Of a stretch of 64,000 bases of DNA, positions 49,961 through 60,254 are shown piece by piece (the stretch's first letter is position 1; every line of letters begins with the position of its first letter). The stretch lies in NCBI GenBank assembly GCA_019614645.1, contig JABWDB010000001.1, positions 3,038,001-3,102,000 of the forward strand, in the 5' to 3' direction. Below the pieces are notes generated by a model. It did no database searches, was not told the DNA's origin, and was given only the letters and a program-made list of their open reading frames with translations. Source of the DNA: Stratiolaelaps scimitus (Eukaryota > Arthropoda > Arachnida > Mesostigmata > Laelapidae). A program made the translations under genes and the position numbers.

Positions 49961-49989
49961 CTCAGATGCCTCACGCTGTCTCTCGGCAC

Positions 49990-51755
49990 ACCCTGTACAC
50001 ATACATAGAGTATGTGGGAATAGTCACGCCTCCCGATCGAGAAATGATCATAGTTTGACTGATTCAGAGGTAACCTCCCGTGATATTTCTTTTGTTTCTG
50101 TTTTCTTTGAATACATTTCTATATAGTTGAAGGTATAATATCTCAACACAAGAAAAATAGTGGGAGCACCCGCAAAACAGTATATTAGAGGCCATACGAG
50201 TTTGGTCATTCTGCCGAATCGAGAAAAGGCTGCTTGCTTTTGTTTGTCCTCTCGGAACGCTTCGCCTCTTTTTTTTCATTCACTTTGGAAAGAATATGTA
50301 AAGTGAATAGGAACAGCAGGTGAAGTTGGTTGGTCCTCTATTGGATCACGTAGCTTTGCCAGCCGCGTCAGCACCGGGTATGCGTCAAGGATTGGATAAC
50401 GCAGAAGGGTGGCGACCGAAGGTGCGGAAGATAAGTGAGCTCGAGGGGCAGGGGGGCATACTTGGACTCATGAGTTCATTCCAATAACGGCCATATTCAT
50501 TCTCTTATTGTCACAGTGATTCCGCTGGCTGCGAAATGGCGTATGTCTCACTCCGGGAGAGAAACTGCTTTATTGGGTACTATAGTTGAACGAGAGCTTG
50601 GCAAAGGGATTACACGTAATTACGCGCTTATTGGGAAAAGGAGTGCAGCCGTAGCAATGCGCCGAGCTGATAATCGACCCGTTATCGAGACTATACTCGT
50701 GAAGGAATTCGAGCGGCACCAACGTGGCCAGCAATGTAAGTAGCAGCAAGAACGGATCAAAGCGAGCCGAGGTGATCCCGGGCGGCGAGCATCCACTACT
50801 ACACCATAATTTAAAATTGGAAATCGAACTTGACTGATTTCATGCGGGTAACCTCAGTCGGATGAGCGGTTTTGTCTAATGTCCCAAACACACGACGCTA
50901 TATATTATACTGGATTTGAATAGAACATTTTTCACGTAGAAATGCCAAAGTATTTTGGTAAGCTTACGAACATCTTTGACTATCCAATGAGCAGGGATTA
51001 TATTGCAAGTTCTCACCTTCATATCAACAAAATGTTGCCGGTGTCGTCAAGCTACCTGTTCAACAAATAATGGTTCGAGTCGTCACGGTTCACTGATTGA
51101 ACGTCGCGAGCAGTATCCAATTCGACTGCAAGCCCAGCCGGTCCTAATACCACGGCTGAGGCATTACAACACACATGCTGTAGCCTCGTTAGTGCCGCAG
51201 CTATTAGTTGTCAACTTGTTCGGTGCCGTAGCCGTTAACCGAGAATACGCCACCGTGAGATTTCCTCGAATCTGTGTTTTTTTACCGTCAGCGAGTGGTC
51301 GCACTGTGAAAAGAGCCAATTGGCTTCGTCCGACTGTTGATTGCATGAACTAATATCGGTAGCAGACGGCGAAACGCGCAATTCGCGACCGAGTCGTACG
51401 GTGGTGCCACGTCGTCCGTATTATATGCCCCACCGCTTTGTTTTGTTTTTGCCCTGTGCGTTAAGTGAAGCCTGCAGACGGTGCCTGCCCTGCGGCCTCC
51501 GCGAGAAAAAGCGGCGTCTCGAATCAAGTCGCAGAAGGGAGGGTGTGGTATTGAAAGAGCGAGCATGATGTATTCTCTTGGAACTACTGCTGCTGCTGTT
51601 GTTGGTGGTGGTGGTGGTGATGTTCTGTACTGGCAGCATGCCAACATCATAGGTTAGGAGAAGTAAGCGGGTGCGAATCCTGGTAGAACAACACCTTTTT
51701 CTTCTGAATGTCTGGCCGATTCCTAGCGATTGCGTTGCTTAAACGATCCAAAAGT
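49990..51755. other. Unassigned DNA with GC-rich patch
   Basis: From 51000 to 51650 the sequence is GC-richer, with frames of about 115-120 codons open on both strands and a TGG repeat at 51600-51618. No recognisable product. Confidence 0.25.
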
Positions 51756-51775
51756 TGGACATAATATTCTCCTGT

Positions 51776-51858
51776 TTTTTTGTTTTTCGAGCTGACCCTC
51801 AGCTGTTCCCTATCTGACAGGGATATATTATTCTATAATATTTTATATATATATACCT
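51776..51858 (-). mobile_element. 83-bp retroposon, family E
   Basis: Perfect 15-bp direct repeats ataatattctcctgt (51761-51775 and 51859-51873) flank an 83-bp insert. On the minus strand it ends cagctgagggtcagctcg followed by an A-rich tail. The same pre-tail motif precedes the poly-A at 13711. The 5' part is AT-rich. The insert is short, so this is a severely truncated copy or a very small SINE. Confidence 0.7.
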
Positions 51859-51879
51859 ATAATATTCTCCTGTGATCGT

Positions 51880-53730
51880 TCTACCGGTCTCAGGGTAGTC
51901 AAGCAGATTAATTCAATTTTTATCCGTAAAACACAGTGGACAAAGCCTCTCCGGCCGAGTTTTCAGTGCTGGCCCTTGTCGGCGTCAATTCATCCCCTGC
52001 AGTCGACTCACGAGTGGCTTGGCTGCTTTTGAGATCGCGGCATAGCATGGAAATAACTTAACCCTTGCTAATTCAGAAGCTCTATCTCATGCTCGTTTTT
52101 TGCACATATACTTCATTCGTTGGCGTTTTTCGAGCACCTACACATGATTCGTTTTGAGCACCAATTCAGCCGCTTTCAGATGCACTAATTCTATAGTGCA
52201 TAGAGCTTCATACAATGGGGCAGACAATAGTGTCCTCGTGCGGTTGTTTCTATTTTCAGTTAAAATTGCCTTTAAATAAAGCCTGTTACGTAGTCTTCTA
52301 ATCGACCCTGAGTATCGCAGTGCCACCGTTTACGAATCTGGAGTTTCACTACACCAACCTAGATGAGGCCAAGGGTTTTTCAAAGGCGTATGCCCTGTGG
52401 CTAAGCTACAACAACGATTACGTTGTGTGGGTGATGTATGTATAATCCACACATTTACTCACATGCTTATAGTCTGTTCAAATACATGTGTCAATTTTAT
52501 TATTGTTACATACGACAAATGCACATCACGCCATATCGTCTCTGTGCCTCACCAGTTTTCTTAAGCGTCTATAAGTCGATGTCCGGGCTCAACCTCTTCA
52601 TTAGAACAGGTTAGGCAGCGTCTTAGATGACCGAGCCAAAGACGAAAGTCGTGCGACGAACCGCTTGAGAGGCTGAGGATGAACTGCGCGGGGAATAGGG
52701 GGAGGGGGGTAGAGATTCTCCACCAACTCTTTGCCACGCAAAGCTCACATGCTCCATCATCAGACTGCTTACAGCCTGTCAGGTTCGGAGCCTACCCGTT
52801 CCAAGTTCATTCGTCCTGCCGAGATCTGCCTGCCGCCTTTACCAGTCGTCACAGCGTCAGCCATCATCATATCAGATGTAGTTGTAGACAGAGCGGTCGG
52901 GCCGGTAGCAGCGCCACCTATAGCAGCAGTGCAAACTCTGCTTGATACCTTTTTCTCTGCTCGGCCTTGCCCCATTGAGTCCAGCTCTCTCCCTCTCTAT
53001 CTCTATTCCATTCGCTCTTTGGTTCATGCACACCCTCAGTCAGTCAGTCACGATGCTTGGGAATAATAATGTCTCCGGCACGAGGGACCCACCCCGTGTC
53101 CATTTCACTCGTGCTGCCATCCGCGGTCAATGATAATAAATGTCAGAGGCAGATGCACTGTGCATGGAATGCCCTAATGGAGTGAATACGAACAACGGTG
53201 ATGTATAACAAATAGACGTGCGTATAGGCGCGAGCATCGCATAACCAGGCCAGCTCTCAATCAGTAGAAAAGTGATGATGGCGGTGTCAGCAGTTACAGA
53301 ATCGCCAGACGCCGCCGCCGCCGACGACGACGCAGTAGCAGAGGAAAGTGGAGTCCGAGTTGTGCGGGTAATGGGGTCGTCCTCGTACGCCAATGTTCCA
53401 CAATGAATGGGTCATCTCTGTAAGGAACGCGCCACTCGTCGGGATGGCGGAAGCGGCCGATGGATTGTTTGGCAAAGCAACAGAACCACAGCCGTATGTG
53501 CTCGTACACAAGTACGCTTGCTTGTCTTCACGCTTGCATATGCATATGTATATATGTGTGTAGGGGGGGGGGGGGTTGTGCGTCTGTAACCGAAATGAAT
53601 CGGGCTATGCTATTTTTATTCTTTCTAGGGTCACATATTGTATGATACATATAATATATGATTACCGGACCTGTTTACTAGAACTGCTATAGAACATATC
53701 ATTTGAGTGTTGATAACATATCATTTTGTT
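51880..53730. other. Unassigned DNA with GC-rich patch
   Basis: From 52650 to 53500 GC-rich sequence carries a GCC/GAC trinucleotide run (53305-53335) and a 13-G run at 53563-53575. Frames on both strands are low in complexity. No product is recognised. Confidence 0.25.
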
Positions 53731-53794
53731 TCATAGGTGACATTGAAGCCAAAAACAAGCGCAGGGAACTATACACTGCACACAGCCACCACAG

Positions 53795-53850
53795 CTTAAG
53801 CATTGTAAAATTGCAGCTCCTTTAATAAACCAAAAAAAACCTTTGCCTTT
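53795..53850 (+). repeat. SINE family A 3' end
   Basis: taagcattgtaaaattgcag then ctcctttaataaaccaaaaa matches the tails of the family-A copies at 44970 and 58452. The upstream tRNA-like part is absent or unrecognisable. Confidence 0.6.
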
Positions 53851-53854
53851 ACCG

Positions 53855-56395
53855 TTAAGACAACAGCAACAGAAAGCACACTTCGAGCTAACTAGAGTAC
53901 GTACAATTGTGGGAGATACACGATCCGTATAATGTGGCAGCAATCATTTGCGAACGGGTGAAACATTTATATAGGACGATCGGATAATGGATCTACTCTC
54001 ATATGCAACTTTTAGTTGGGAAAATTCCCCGTTTGTAAGTTATCCACGTTGAGGGCATGAACTATTATAGTAAATCTTCCGGGCGGACTCACCGCCAACG
54101 TGAACTGGATCAGGCCTCGAGCCGACCACACCTCAAGCCGTATTTCCTAGTATCAGATTTGTATATACATGTATATCAAATTGACCCTCGGATTCCCAAA
54201 TGACCATTGCCCACTACCTGCTCCGTTCGCTGGTTCATTGATTGCTCGACCATATATGAGTACGTAAATTCCATGCGCTTCGAGAATTCCATCTGGTAGA
54301 CAGAATAAAATATCAAACGGGACGGATCTCTGCTATTTATGTGATGTATTGTTTGATCCACATCAATTGCGCAATAATATATGCATTTGGAGGTAGTAGA
54401 GATCGAATAGTGTTCTCTCGACAAGAACATTATTATGCGGGCGTTATTTAATTAGCCTTCAGTTTATTGAGCATCGGCAATTCTAAGCAGACGAAGAAGG
54501 CATTCGAATGGTGGTCAAATTGGTTTAAGTGCGAAGTGACTTTGACTCATCATTTTCAACTCTAACGAGTGACGGTAGAACCAGGAACATCGACAACACA
54601 GGATTTAGTTAGTATTTATTTAGTTCCTCTTTATTAGTTTAATTATTTAGTTTTTCTGTATTTTTTTTATAAACAGGATTCGTTTAGTCTTTTGCTTAGA
54701 TTATGCAATTAGTATAATCGATGATTCGGTGCATACGATTTGATTAATAGCTCAGGTTGACAGTACGAAACAATTTAGCCAATTCACAGATGTGACAGAT
54801 GTAACGTGTGTAATAATCCTATATAAGGGTCCGCTGTATAGTGAGATAACTGTGGCAGCGACATCACCTGGACATAGCAGGGTCTTACACGGTAGAAGAT
54901 TATTTATAGTCCTTTAAAACAGCGTCATTTGAAAAGATCTGCTCGGTTGGACTGGACCGAGTCGCATTTTTATGCAGCAAACTCCCTCTGAACTGCGTAG
55001 CCCCAGTGGTGACGAAGTCGGGATTGCACCAATGTGATAAATTAGAATAAGCATATCTCTAGTAAGGTTGGGGCTATCCAGTTCGTCTGAGTGTCTTCTC
55101 TTGCATGGAGGCCGAAAAATCGTCACCGAACACGAACAGACAGCGGACCGCACTAGCGGAGCCACCGCTAATAAAACCAGCCGGGCGATAGTCTCAAGGA
55201 GAACTAATTTTTTGGCGTTTTAAAAATAGTAAGTATAATAACATCTAGGCCTGATTGTATCACGCGAATTATTATTTATGTTGTTACTATTATCATTTAA
55301 TAGGATACATATATGTATTTATTATATATCACGACTTTTACCGTGGCGGTAACATGCATTGGGTTATTACTGAGCCGCGAAATGGAGCTCCGCATCCGTT
55401 GGCAACTTTCATCGAAGAGAACTTGCAATAATTCGTTGAGAAGTTAGACAGAGACTCGCTTTAATTAAAATCATAGTTTGTTCACAAAACTACAATTTTA
55501 CAACGCTTAACTTTGAGAAAAATACCCTGGCATGCTTGGGGTAATTATCGATTCGGGCAAAGTAAATTCACGGTTTTGTTGTCTTTTTTTTGTCATAAGA
55601 CAACAAGTATGCACGAAGTTGTCAACGTTTTGCCTAATGACGTACAAAACACATAATTACAAAGAGACATCTGGAATCACGGGAATGCGCTTGGTTCCAC
55701 AACTAAGCTGTTTTCGTTACCTTAATCTCCACGCAATTCAATTAAACCCCGCAGGATGGGCAGTGATAATTTCTACAACATAGTATAAATTCTTCTTTTA
55801 TTCAAGAGATTTTTTTTACAATCGTACAGGAATACGCCAGAAAACTAAATTATTTACACTTCCTGTAAGCATACGCACGCGTTCGCCAAGAAACTATGAG
55901 TTCTGTAGTCCAATGCATCTTCACGTTCAGTGTGAAATTCAACCAAAAAGCAATTTTGTGCTCGGCGTTGCGGCAAAGCGCTCACCAGCGCTACAGGCCA
56001 TATGCGTACGTGTTACAAAAATCCGTGCCCTGTTGACTACTATTTTATATATACACGTTCGAGCTACAATGCGAGAAACAAAAGATTGTTGTTTTTTTTC
56101 TAGGTGACGCTAACGAGAGGAAAGCAGGTGGTCTAGAACGAGTGAAATGACTTTGCGAAAGATACACCTATGCAACAGTAGACTAAACAAATGATCTTCG
56201 CTATCCACTGCACGAGGTACAGTGGGAAAAGTAGAATAGAGTGGAATAAGAAATGAAACGTGGGCCAAACAAGGCTAACGACTTTGGTAACGAGCTAATG
56301 AAGAGAAACTAGCGAGTGGCGCCTCCGCGAAAAGCGTTCCTTGTTGGTTGGACCCCATTCGTTGGCCTGCCTTACAGAACATACCATCCAATATA
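53855..56395. other. Unassigned AT-rich DNA with SINE fragment
   Basis: Apart from the family-B hairpin fragment near 54078, nothing is recognised. Open frames are short. Confidence 0.3.
54078..54135 (-). repeat. SINE family B 3' fragment with variant hairpin
   Basis: On the minus strand cggctcgaggcctgatcc (B-box-like) leads to cacgttggcggtgagtccgc then ccggaag. The stem is GGCGG/CCGCC where other copies have GGCTG/CAGCC, a paired change that keeps the hairpin. Confidence 0.5.
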
Positions 56396-56405
56396 TATAT
56401 ATATA

Positions 56406-56637
56406 CAGTGGTGTGAATAAACATAGCCCACCCCCTATATTTTAACAATCGTTACAAAGAATACACATTTGAGGCATTTCTTCTGTGTCAGATTAATGTA
56501 CGTGTCAAATAACATATTTACCACAAAGAACAGCGCATACAACATCGCATGCAGCCTGTTACAACAAAATGTGTCATATTTCGGTGGTGAAAAATGATAG
56601 ACACACCCTCAGTTATCGAGTGTTTTCGCTGAATTAA
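56406..56637 (+). repeat. Left terminal inverted repeat of Tc1 element
   Basis: About 232 bp, nearly identical to the reverse complement of 57752-57981. Such long repeats are typical of IR/DR-type Tc1 elements, in which the transposase binds both outer and inner sites. Confidence 0.9.
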
Positions 56638-56674
56638 TCCAGTTTGTGTTGAGCATTCAAGCAGTACTGTAGTC

Positions 56675-57729
56675 TCGGGACGCGCTTCGAGCCTTACTGA
56701 TGCAGAAAAAGCAGTTATTACCGCTTTACACCGAGCAGGAAAGACCCAGACTGCAATTGCCAGAGAAATTGGCAAAAATCGTCACGTAGTGCAAAATTAT
56801 TGACGCAGTCCATCGACGTATGGTACTAATAAGTCTGAAGGACGTCCACGAAAGAACAGACAGCGAACTGTCATGCATATCTGTCGATTGGCCTCGAATT
56901 CGACCATAAGTTGTGAAGCAATCAGGCAAGGGTTAACCCTTCAGGTTCATAGATCAACAGTTTTAAATACAATTAAGCGTTATCCGCATATCATACGGGC
57001 GCAAATGAGAACAAGACCTCGTCTTCAACAACGCCATATGATTGCCCAACTAAACTTCGCCCGCAACATTATGGACGTGACTGGACATTGATGAGTATTG
57101 GGGCAACGTTTTTTTAAAAAGTGTCCTGAGGGTGTAAATCTATCTAAAAGGTACTATGTTGTTTCAAATCGTCTCCAGTGACGAGAAGAAGTTAAATTTG
57201 GATGGGCTAGATGGATTTAACGGTTACTGGCATGATGTACGTAGAGAGTCGCGGTACTTCTCGAAGCACATGTTCGGCGGAGAGTGCTTTATGGGTTGGG
57301 GAGCTTTGCAAACTTGGATTCACTTTCATCTCATCTCAAATGAATAGCGAGGACTATCAGCAGATGTTGACCAACAACCTACTACCATTTAGTAGCAGAT
57401 TTCACCTACTTCCAATTGTTTTCTAACAAGATAACGCTACAATTCACGTCAGGGCTAGTACACATGCGCGGTTAAGACGGCATGACATTGGTACCCTAGA
57501 GTGGCCAGCATGTTCTTCTTAGCTCAACCCGATGGAGAACCTCTAGGGCATTCTTATCCGAAGAGTATACGCGTCGAATCGACAGTATACATCCGTGGAA
57601 ACACTAAAAAAGGCGTTGTTGGAGGCCTGGGGAGATGTCAGCAACCGGATCCTGCTAAATTTCGTTGATAGTATGCCAAACCGAGCCTTTGACGTTATAA
57701 TTAGCAAGGGTGAGTCGACACGGTACTGA
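56675..57729 (+). pseudogene. Tc1 transposase pseudogene, lightly damaged
   Basis: Transposases of this family bind the inverted repeats and cut and paste the element at TA sites. The frame holds an N-terminal helix-turn-helix (LTDAEKAVITALHRAGKTQT, then AIAREIGKN), a GRPRKNRQR hook, DEKKLNLDG with the first aspartate, GFNGYWHDVRRESRYFSKH, QDNATIH with the second aspartate and LNPMENL with the glutamate 34 residues later, and the C-terminus SMPNRAFDVIISKG. Length corresponds to about 350 codons, normal for Tc1. Lesions seen: the start codon is tcg where the sister copy has ATG; TGA after VVQNY; stops replacing the Asp before LNP and the Trp after MENL; and frameshifts. It is therefore inactive as read. 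Confidence 0.85.
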
Positions 57730-57751
57730 TTAGCACAAGAAAACAAGAACT

Positions 57752-57978
57752 AATTCAGCGAAAACACTCGATAACTGAGGGTGTGTCTATCATTTTTCAC
57801 CACCGAAATATGACACATTTTGTTGTAACAGGCTGCATGCGATGTTGTATGCGCTGTTCTTTGTGGTAAATATGTTATTTGACACGTACATTAATCTGAC
57901 ACAGAAGAAATGCTTCAAATGTGTATTCTTTGTAACGATTGTTGAAATATAGGGGGTGGGCTATGTTTATTCACACCA

Positions 57979-57981
<3 letters not shown>
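57752..57981 (-). repeat. Right terminal inverted repeat of Tc1 element
   Basis: Nearly identical reverse complement of the left repeat, ending CACACCACTG before (TA)n. Confidence 0.9.
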
Positions 57982-57982
<1 letters not shown>

Positions 57983-58015
<33 letters not shown>

Positions 58016-58450
58016 TGTGCTTGTAAAACGTGATATGCACAGACACAATTCTAGCTAATATACGAGAGCTGATTACCTTTGACCGCTACTCCGCGTAAAA
58101 TAGCTGCAAGCCCTGCCTGTAGTGGAGCTGAAAAGTATCGTGAACCCCAAGGTATCATATGTATCATAGTGTGTGTTGTCTATTACTGTTGAATTTTTTA
58201 ATAACGAACCAGTATCGATAACGAATAGCTCACCTCCAAAGTCACCCTAGCAATTAGTTGTCAAAGTTTGGGAAAGCCGGTGACGCTCATCGTCAAGGGT
58301 ACAACCACTCATTTTCAATTGATTTTCATTTGATCCGCTGTTTCAATGACGACAATGACGGCTCTCAAATGGAAGCTATAATTATGTAGTCAGTCTAGCG
58401 ATCGAATCGTCCAAGTCGTCATCATCTTATTTTGGCCTTCATTCTGTCCT
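57983..58450. other. (TA)n tract and unassigned DNA
   Basis: (TA)n at 57982-58009 is the right half of the tract that received the Tc1 element. Nothing is recognised after it. Confidence 0.4.
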
Positions 58451-58451
58451 G

Positions 58452-58600
58452 CCCGGTCAGCTCGGTGGCTTGGACGGCTAAGTATCTGGCTATCGGAGGC
58501 CAGAGGCCGCAGGTTCGAGTCCCGCTGCGTGTCATATAAGAGAGCCTGAGCATTGTGAATTTGCAGCTTCTTTAATCCTGACCAATAAACCTTTACCTCG
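58452..58600 (+). mobile_element. tRNA-derived SINE, family A, most complete copy
   Basis: The head reads cccggtcagctcggtggc (A box), then ttggacggctaagtatctgg and a clear B box caggttcgagtcccg (58510-58524). The body gtgtcatataagagagcctg leads to agcattgtgaatttgcagct then tctttaatc and aataaacc. A-box to B-box distance and sequence are tRNA-like but it does not fold into a clean tRNA, as expected of a SINE. Three other copies are at 39752, 44970 and 53795. Confidence 0.75.
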
Positions 58601-58935
58601 TAATGATGTGTTAAGCTGGCATTGTTTTGGAATGCGTTAGTATATACAATACAGTACCTCGCCACTGCTGCATCGTAGACTGGTACTTTCTTGAGATACT
58701 TTTGTGGGGGTTACCTAATGGACGAGCAGAGAAAGAAGCTGTGGTGGCGAGGACGAAGCGAACGGTGCGAGACACCTTTGGTGGTTATCATCTATTGATT
58801 AGAACAAAGACGCCGGAGTTTATTTTTCAATAAAAAAGTTCTTTATCCATGATAATGAAACATGTAAGGTGTGTTAACAGTGCGATCCCTGGGAATTTAT
58901 TACTAGCTTTTACCTGAACGGTAGCTCTTGCACAA

Positions 58936-59030
58936 CCGCCATGTGGGACGTAGTGCATTCGTGTGCGCTTTTTAACCAGAGGAGACACGTAGGCTTGATC
59001 CTCACCGTTGCGGAAAATTTATTTTACCCT
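58936..59030 (+). mobile_element. tRNA-derived SINE, family B, 5' part
   Basis: The head shares gcattcg, then aaccagaggagacacgtagg and the B-box-like ggcttgatcc with the copy at 10099-10281 (aaccggaggagacacgtagg, ggctcgatcc). The hairpin end is not preserved. Confidence 0.6.
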
Positions 59031-59039
59031 TCACATGAC

Positions 59040-59785
59040 TTCCACCTACCCCTGCACCTAATTTCGTTTTGGGAACAATGTAGTCATGACTGCCGATGGA
59101 TTTTTGAAGGGCTGTCCGCTTTACTTGAATACATCTGATAATAACGGTGAGACGCTATGCTGTAGATTATTTCGTGAAAATATTATATATCTCCATGTGT
59201 GAAAAGATAAAGAATGACATCAAATAAGTCGAACGTGACTGACTAAACTGTTCATATGTGCATGTTTGCATATAGATATTGTCACAGCGAATATTCGCTA
59301 CAACTTATTGCGAATATTTATTAAAAAATTTTGCGAACATCCCTTTCTTGTCGATGGAATTCCATCGTACTATTAGTGAATTTGTATTATTAACAACTTT
59401 CTATAGAACACGTGCTATAGTGGAGAAGCCAGAAGGAAGGAATCGGAGTTAGACCGATCCCTACAAGACCCTGCGTCGTCTTCTGTAATGTGGAGATAGT
59501 TCCAGGCCATGCCGCAAGCCTTTGAGATCCATCATTTAGTGGGAGCGAGTCCCACACAATGTGCATTTGCTTTTAAGGATAATTGTAAGAAAAGAACAAA
59601 TTTTACTTAATAAATACTGCATACTCTAACGTTAATAAGTCCCAATGCAGTAAAAATACTTGAATTTGTTCCCACGACATCATGATTAAATTCGGAAGTG
59701 CACTTGAGGGTTAACTTAAATTCACTGCTAGCTCATTTAGTTTAACTTCGTATTGTAGTAAATAGCCGATTTTTTTGAGCGTCCA
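59040..59785. other. Unassigned AT-rich DNA
   Basis: No gene or repeat is recognised. Confidence 0.3.
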
Positions 59786-59789
59786 TTGA

Positions 59790-60115
59790 ATGTAAGCTTT
59801 ATAATTAGCAATTGTTTCCAGGGATTTGGGGAAAGGGATTAGTGGGGGACTGGCGCCGAGGCTGACATTGTCCCGAGGAAGGCGATGGCATTGCCTCTCT
59901 GCACAGCGAGAGACAGGCGTTGTAGAAGAAAAGATCCTGCGCGCTTGTCCCCGGTGACGCAGATCAGCCTATGGTAGACTCCTTCGAGGAAGTTCGCGGT
60001 GAGGGGTCCGTGCACGCCCAAGGTTTCAAAAGCAAGGGAGGAAAAGAGGTGGGCCTGGTGTGCGGCGTACTTCCGTAGCTTGGCCCGCTCCGTACGCGCT
60101 ACCGCGTAACCGGGG
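59790..60115 (-). mobile_element. LINE 3' fragment (C-terminus of reverse transcriptase ORF)
   Basis: On the minus strand the frame reads YAVARTERAKLRKYAAHQAH, then LAFETLGVHGPL, and LLQRLSLAVQRGNAIAF before a stop near 59839. The pattern (Lys/Arg-rich start, ETxGVxGP, then LLQRLSxAVQRGNA) is that of the extreme C-terminus of invertebrate non-LTR reverse transcriptases. A short 3' UTR follows, matched by the truncated copy at 37281-37439. The 5' boundary lies about 60 bp downstream of the tRNA-Arg gene. Confidence 0.75.
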
Positions 60116-60171
60116 GTCGTTGCACAGTGATTGACATAAGAAGGCTCACACAGAAGGTAGCTTCTCCCGAG

Positions 60172-60178
60172 AAAAAAA
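60172..60178 (-). terminator. RNA polymerase III terminator of tRNA-Arg
   Basis: Seven T in a row on the minus strand, starting two bases after the tRNA 3' end, as used by RNA polymerase III. Confidence 0.85.
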
Positions 60179-60179
60179 G

Positions 60180-60252
60180 TACCCTCGGCGGGATTCGAAC
60201 CCGCAATCCCCGGTTTAGGAGACCGATGCCTTATCCATTGGGCCACGAGGGC
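60180..60252 (-). tRNA. tRNA-Arg(CCT)
   Basis: A complete 73-nt tRNA gene on the minus strand. The acceptor stem pairs GCCCTCG with CGAGGGT (one G-U pair), followed by discriminator A. The A box region is TGGCCCAATGGATAAGG, the anticodon stem CGGT/ACCG holds loop CTCCTAA with anticodon CCT (complement of 60217-60219), and the B box is GGTTCGAATCC. No intron. It reads AGG arginine codons. The sequence is very close to animal tRNA-Arg(CCT) genes, all stems pair, and a T-run terminator follows, so it is very likely functional. Confidence 0.97.
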
Positions 60253-60254
60253 AT

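Larger units (their letters stand above)
56406..57981 (+). mobile_element. Full-length Tc1 (DD34E) transposon
   Basis: The element begins CAGTGGTGTGAATAAACATA and ends with the exact complement, both ends lying in (TA)n as expected for TA-targeted insertion. It is 1576 bp long. Inverted repeats of about 230 bp (56406-56637 and 57752-57981) are nearly identical, so this copy is fairly young. Between them is one transposase gene with few lesions. A sister copy in the opposite direction lies at 30109-31654. Confidence 0.95.

Noticed and set aside
58390..58665. A 91-codon minus-strand frame
   Set aside because: It is the antisense reading of a tRNA-derived SINE, including the translated complement of the B box.
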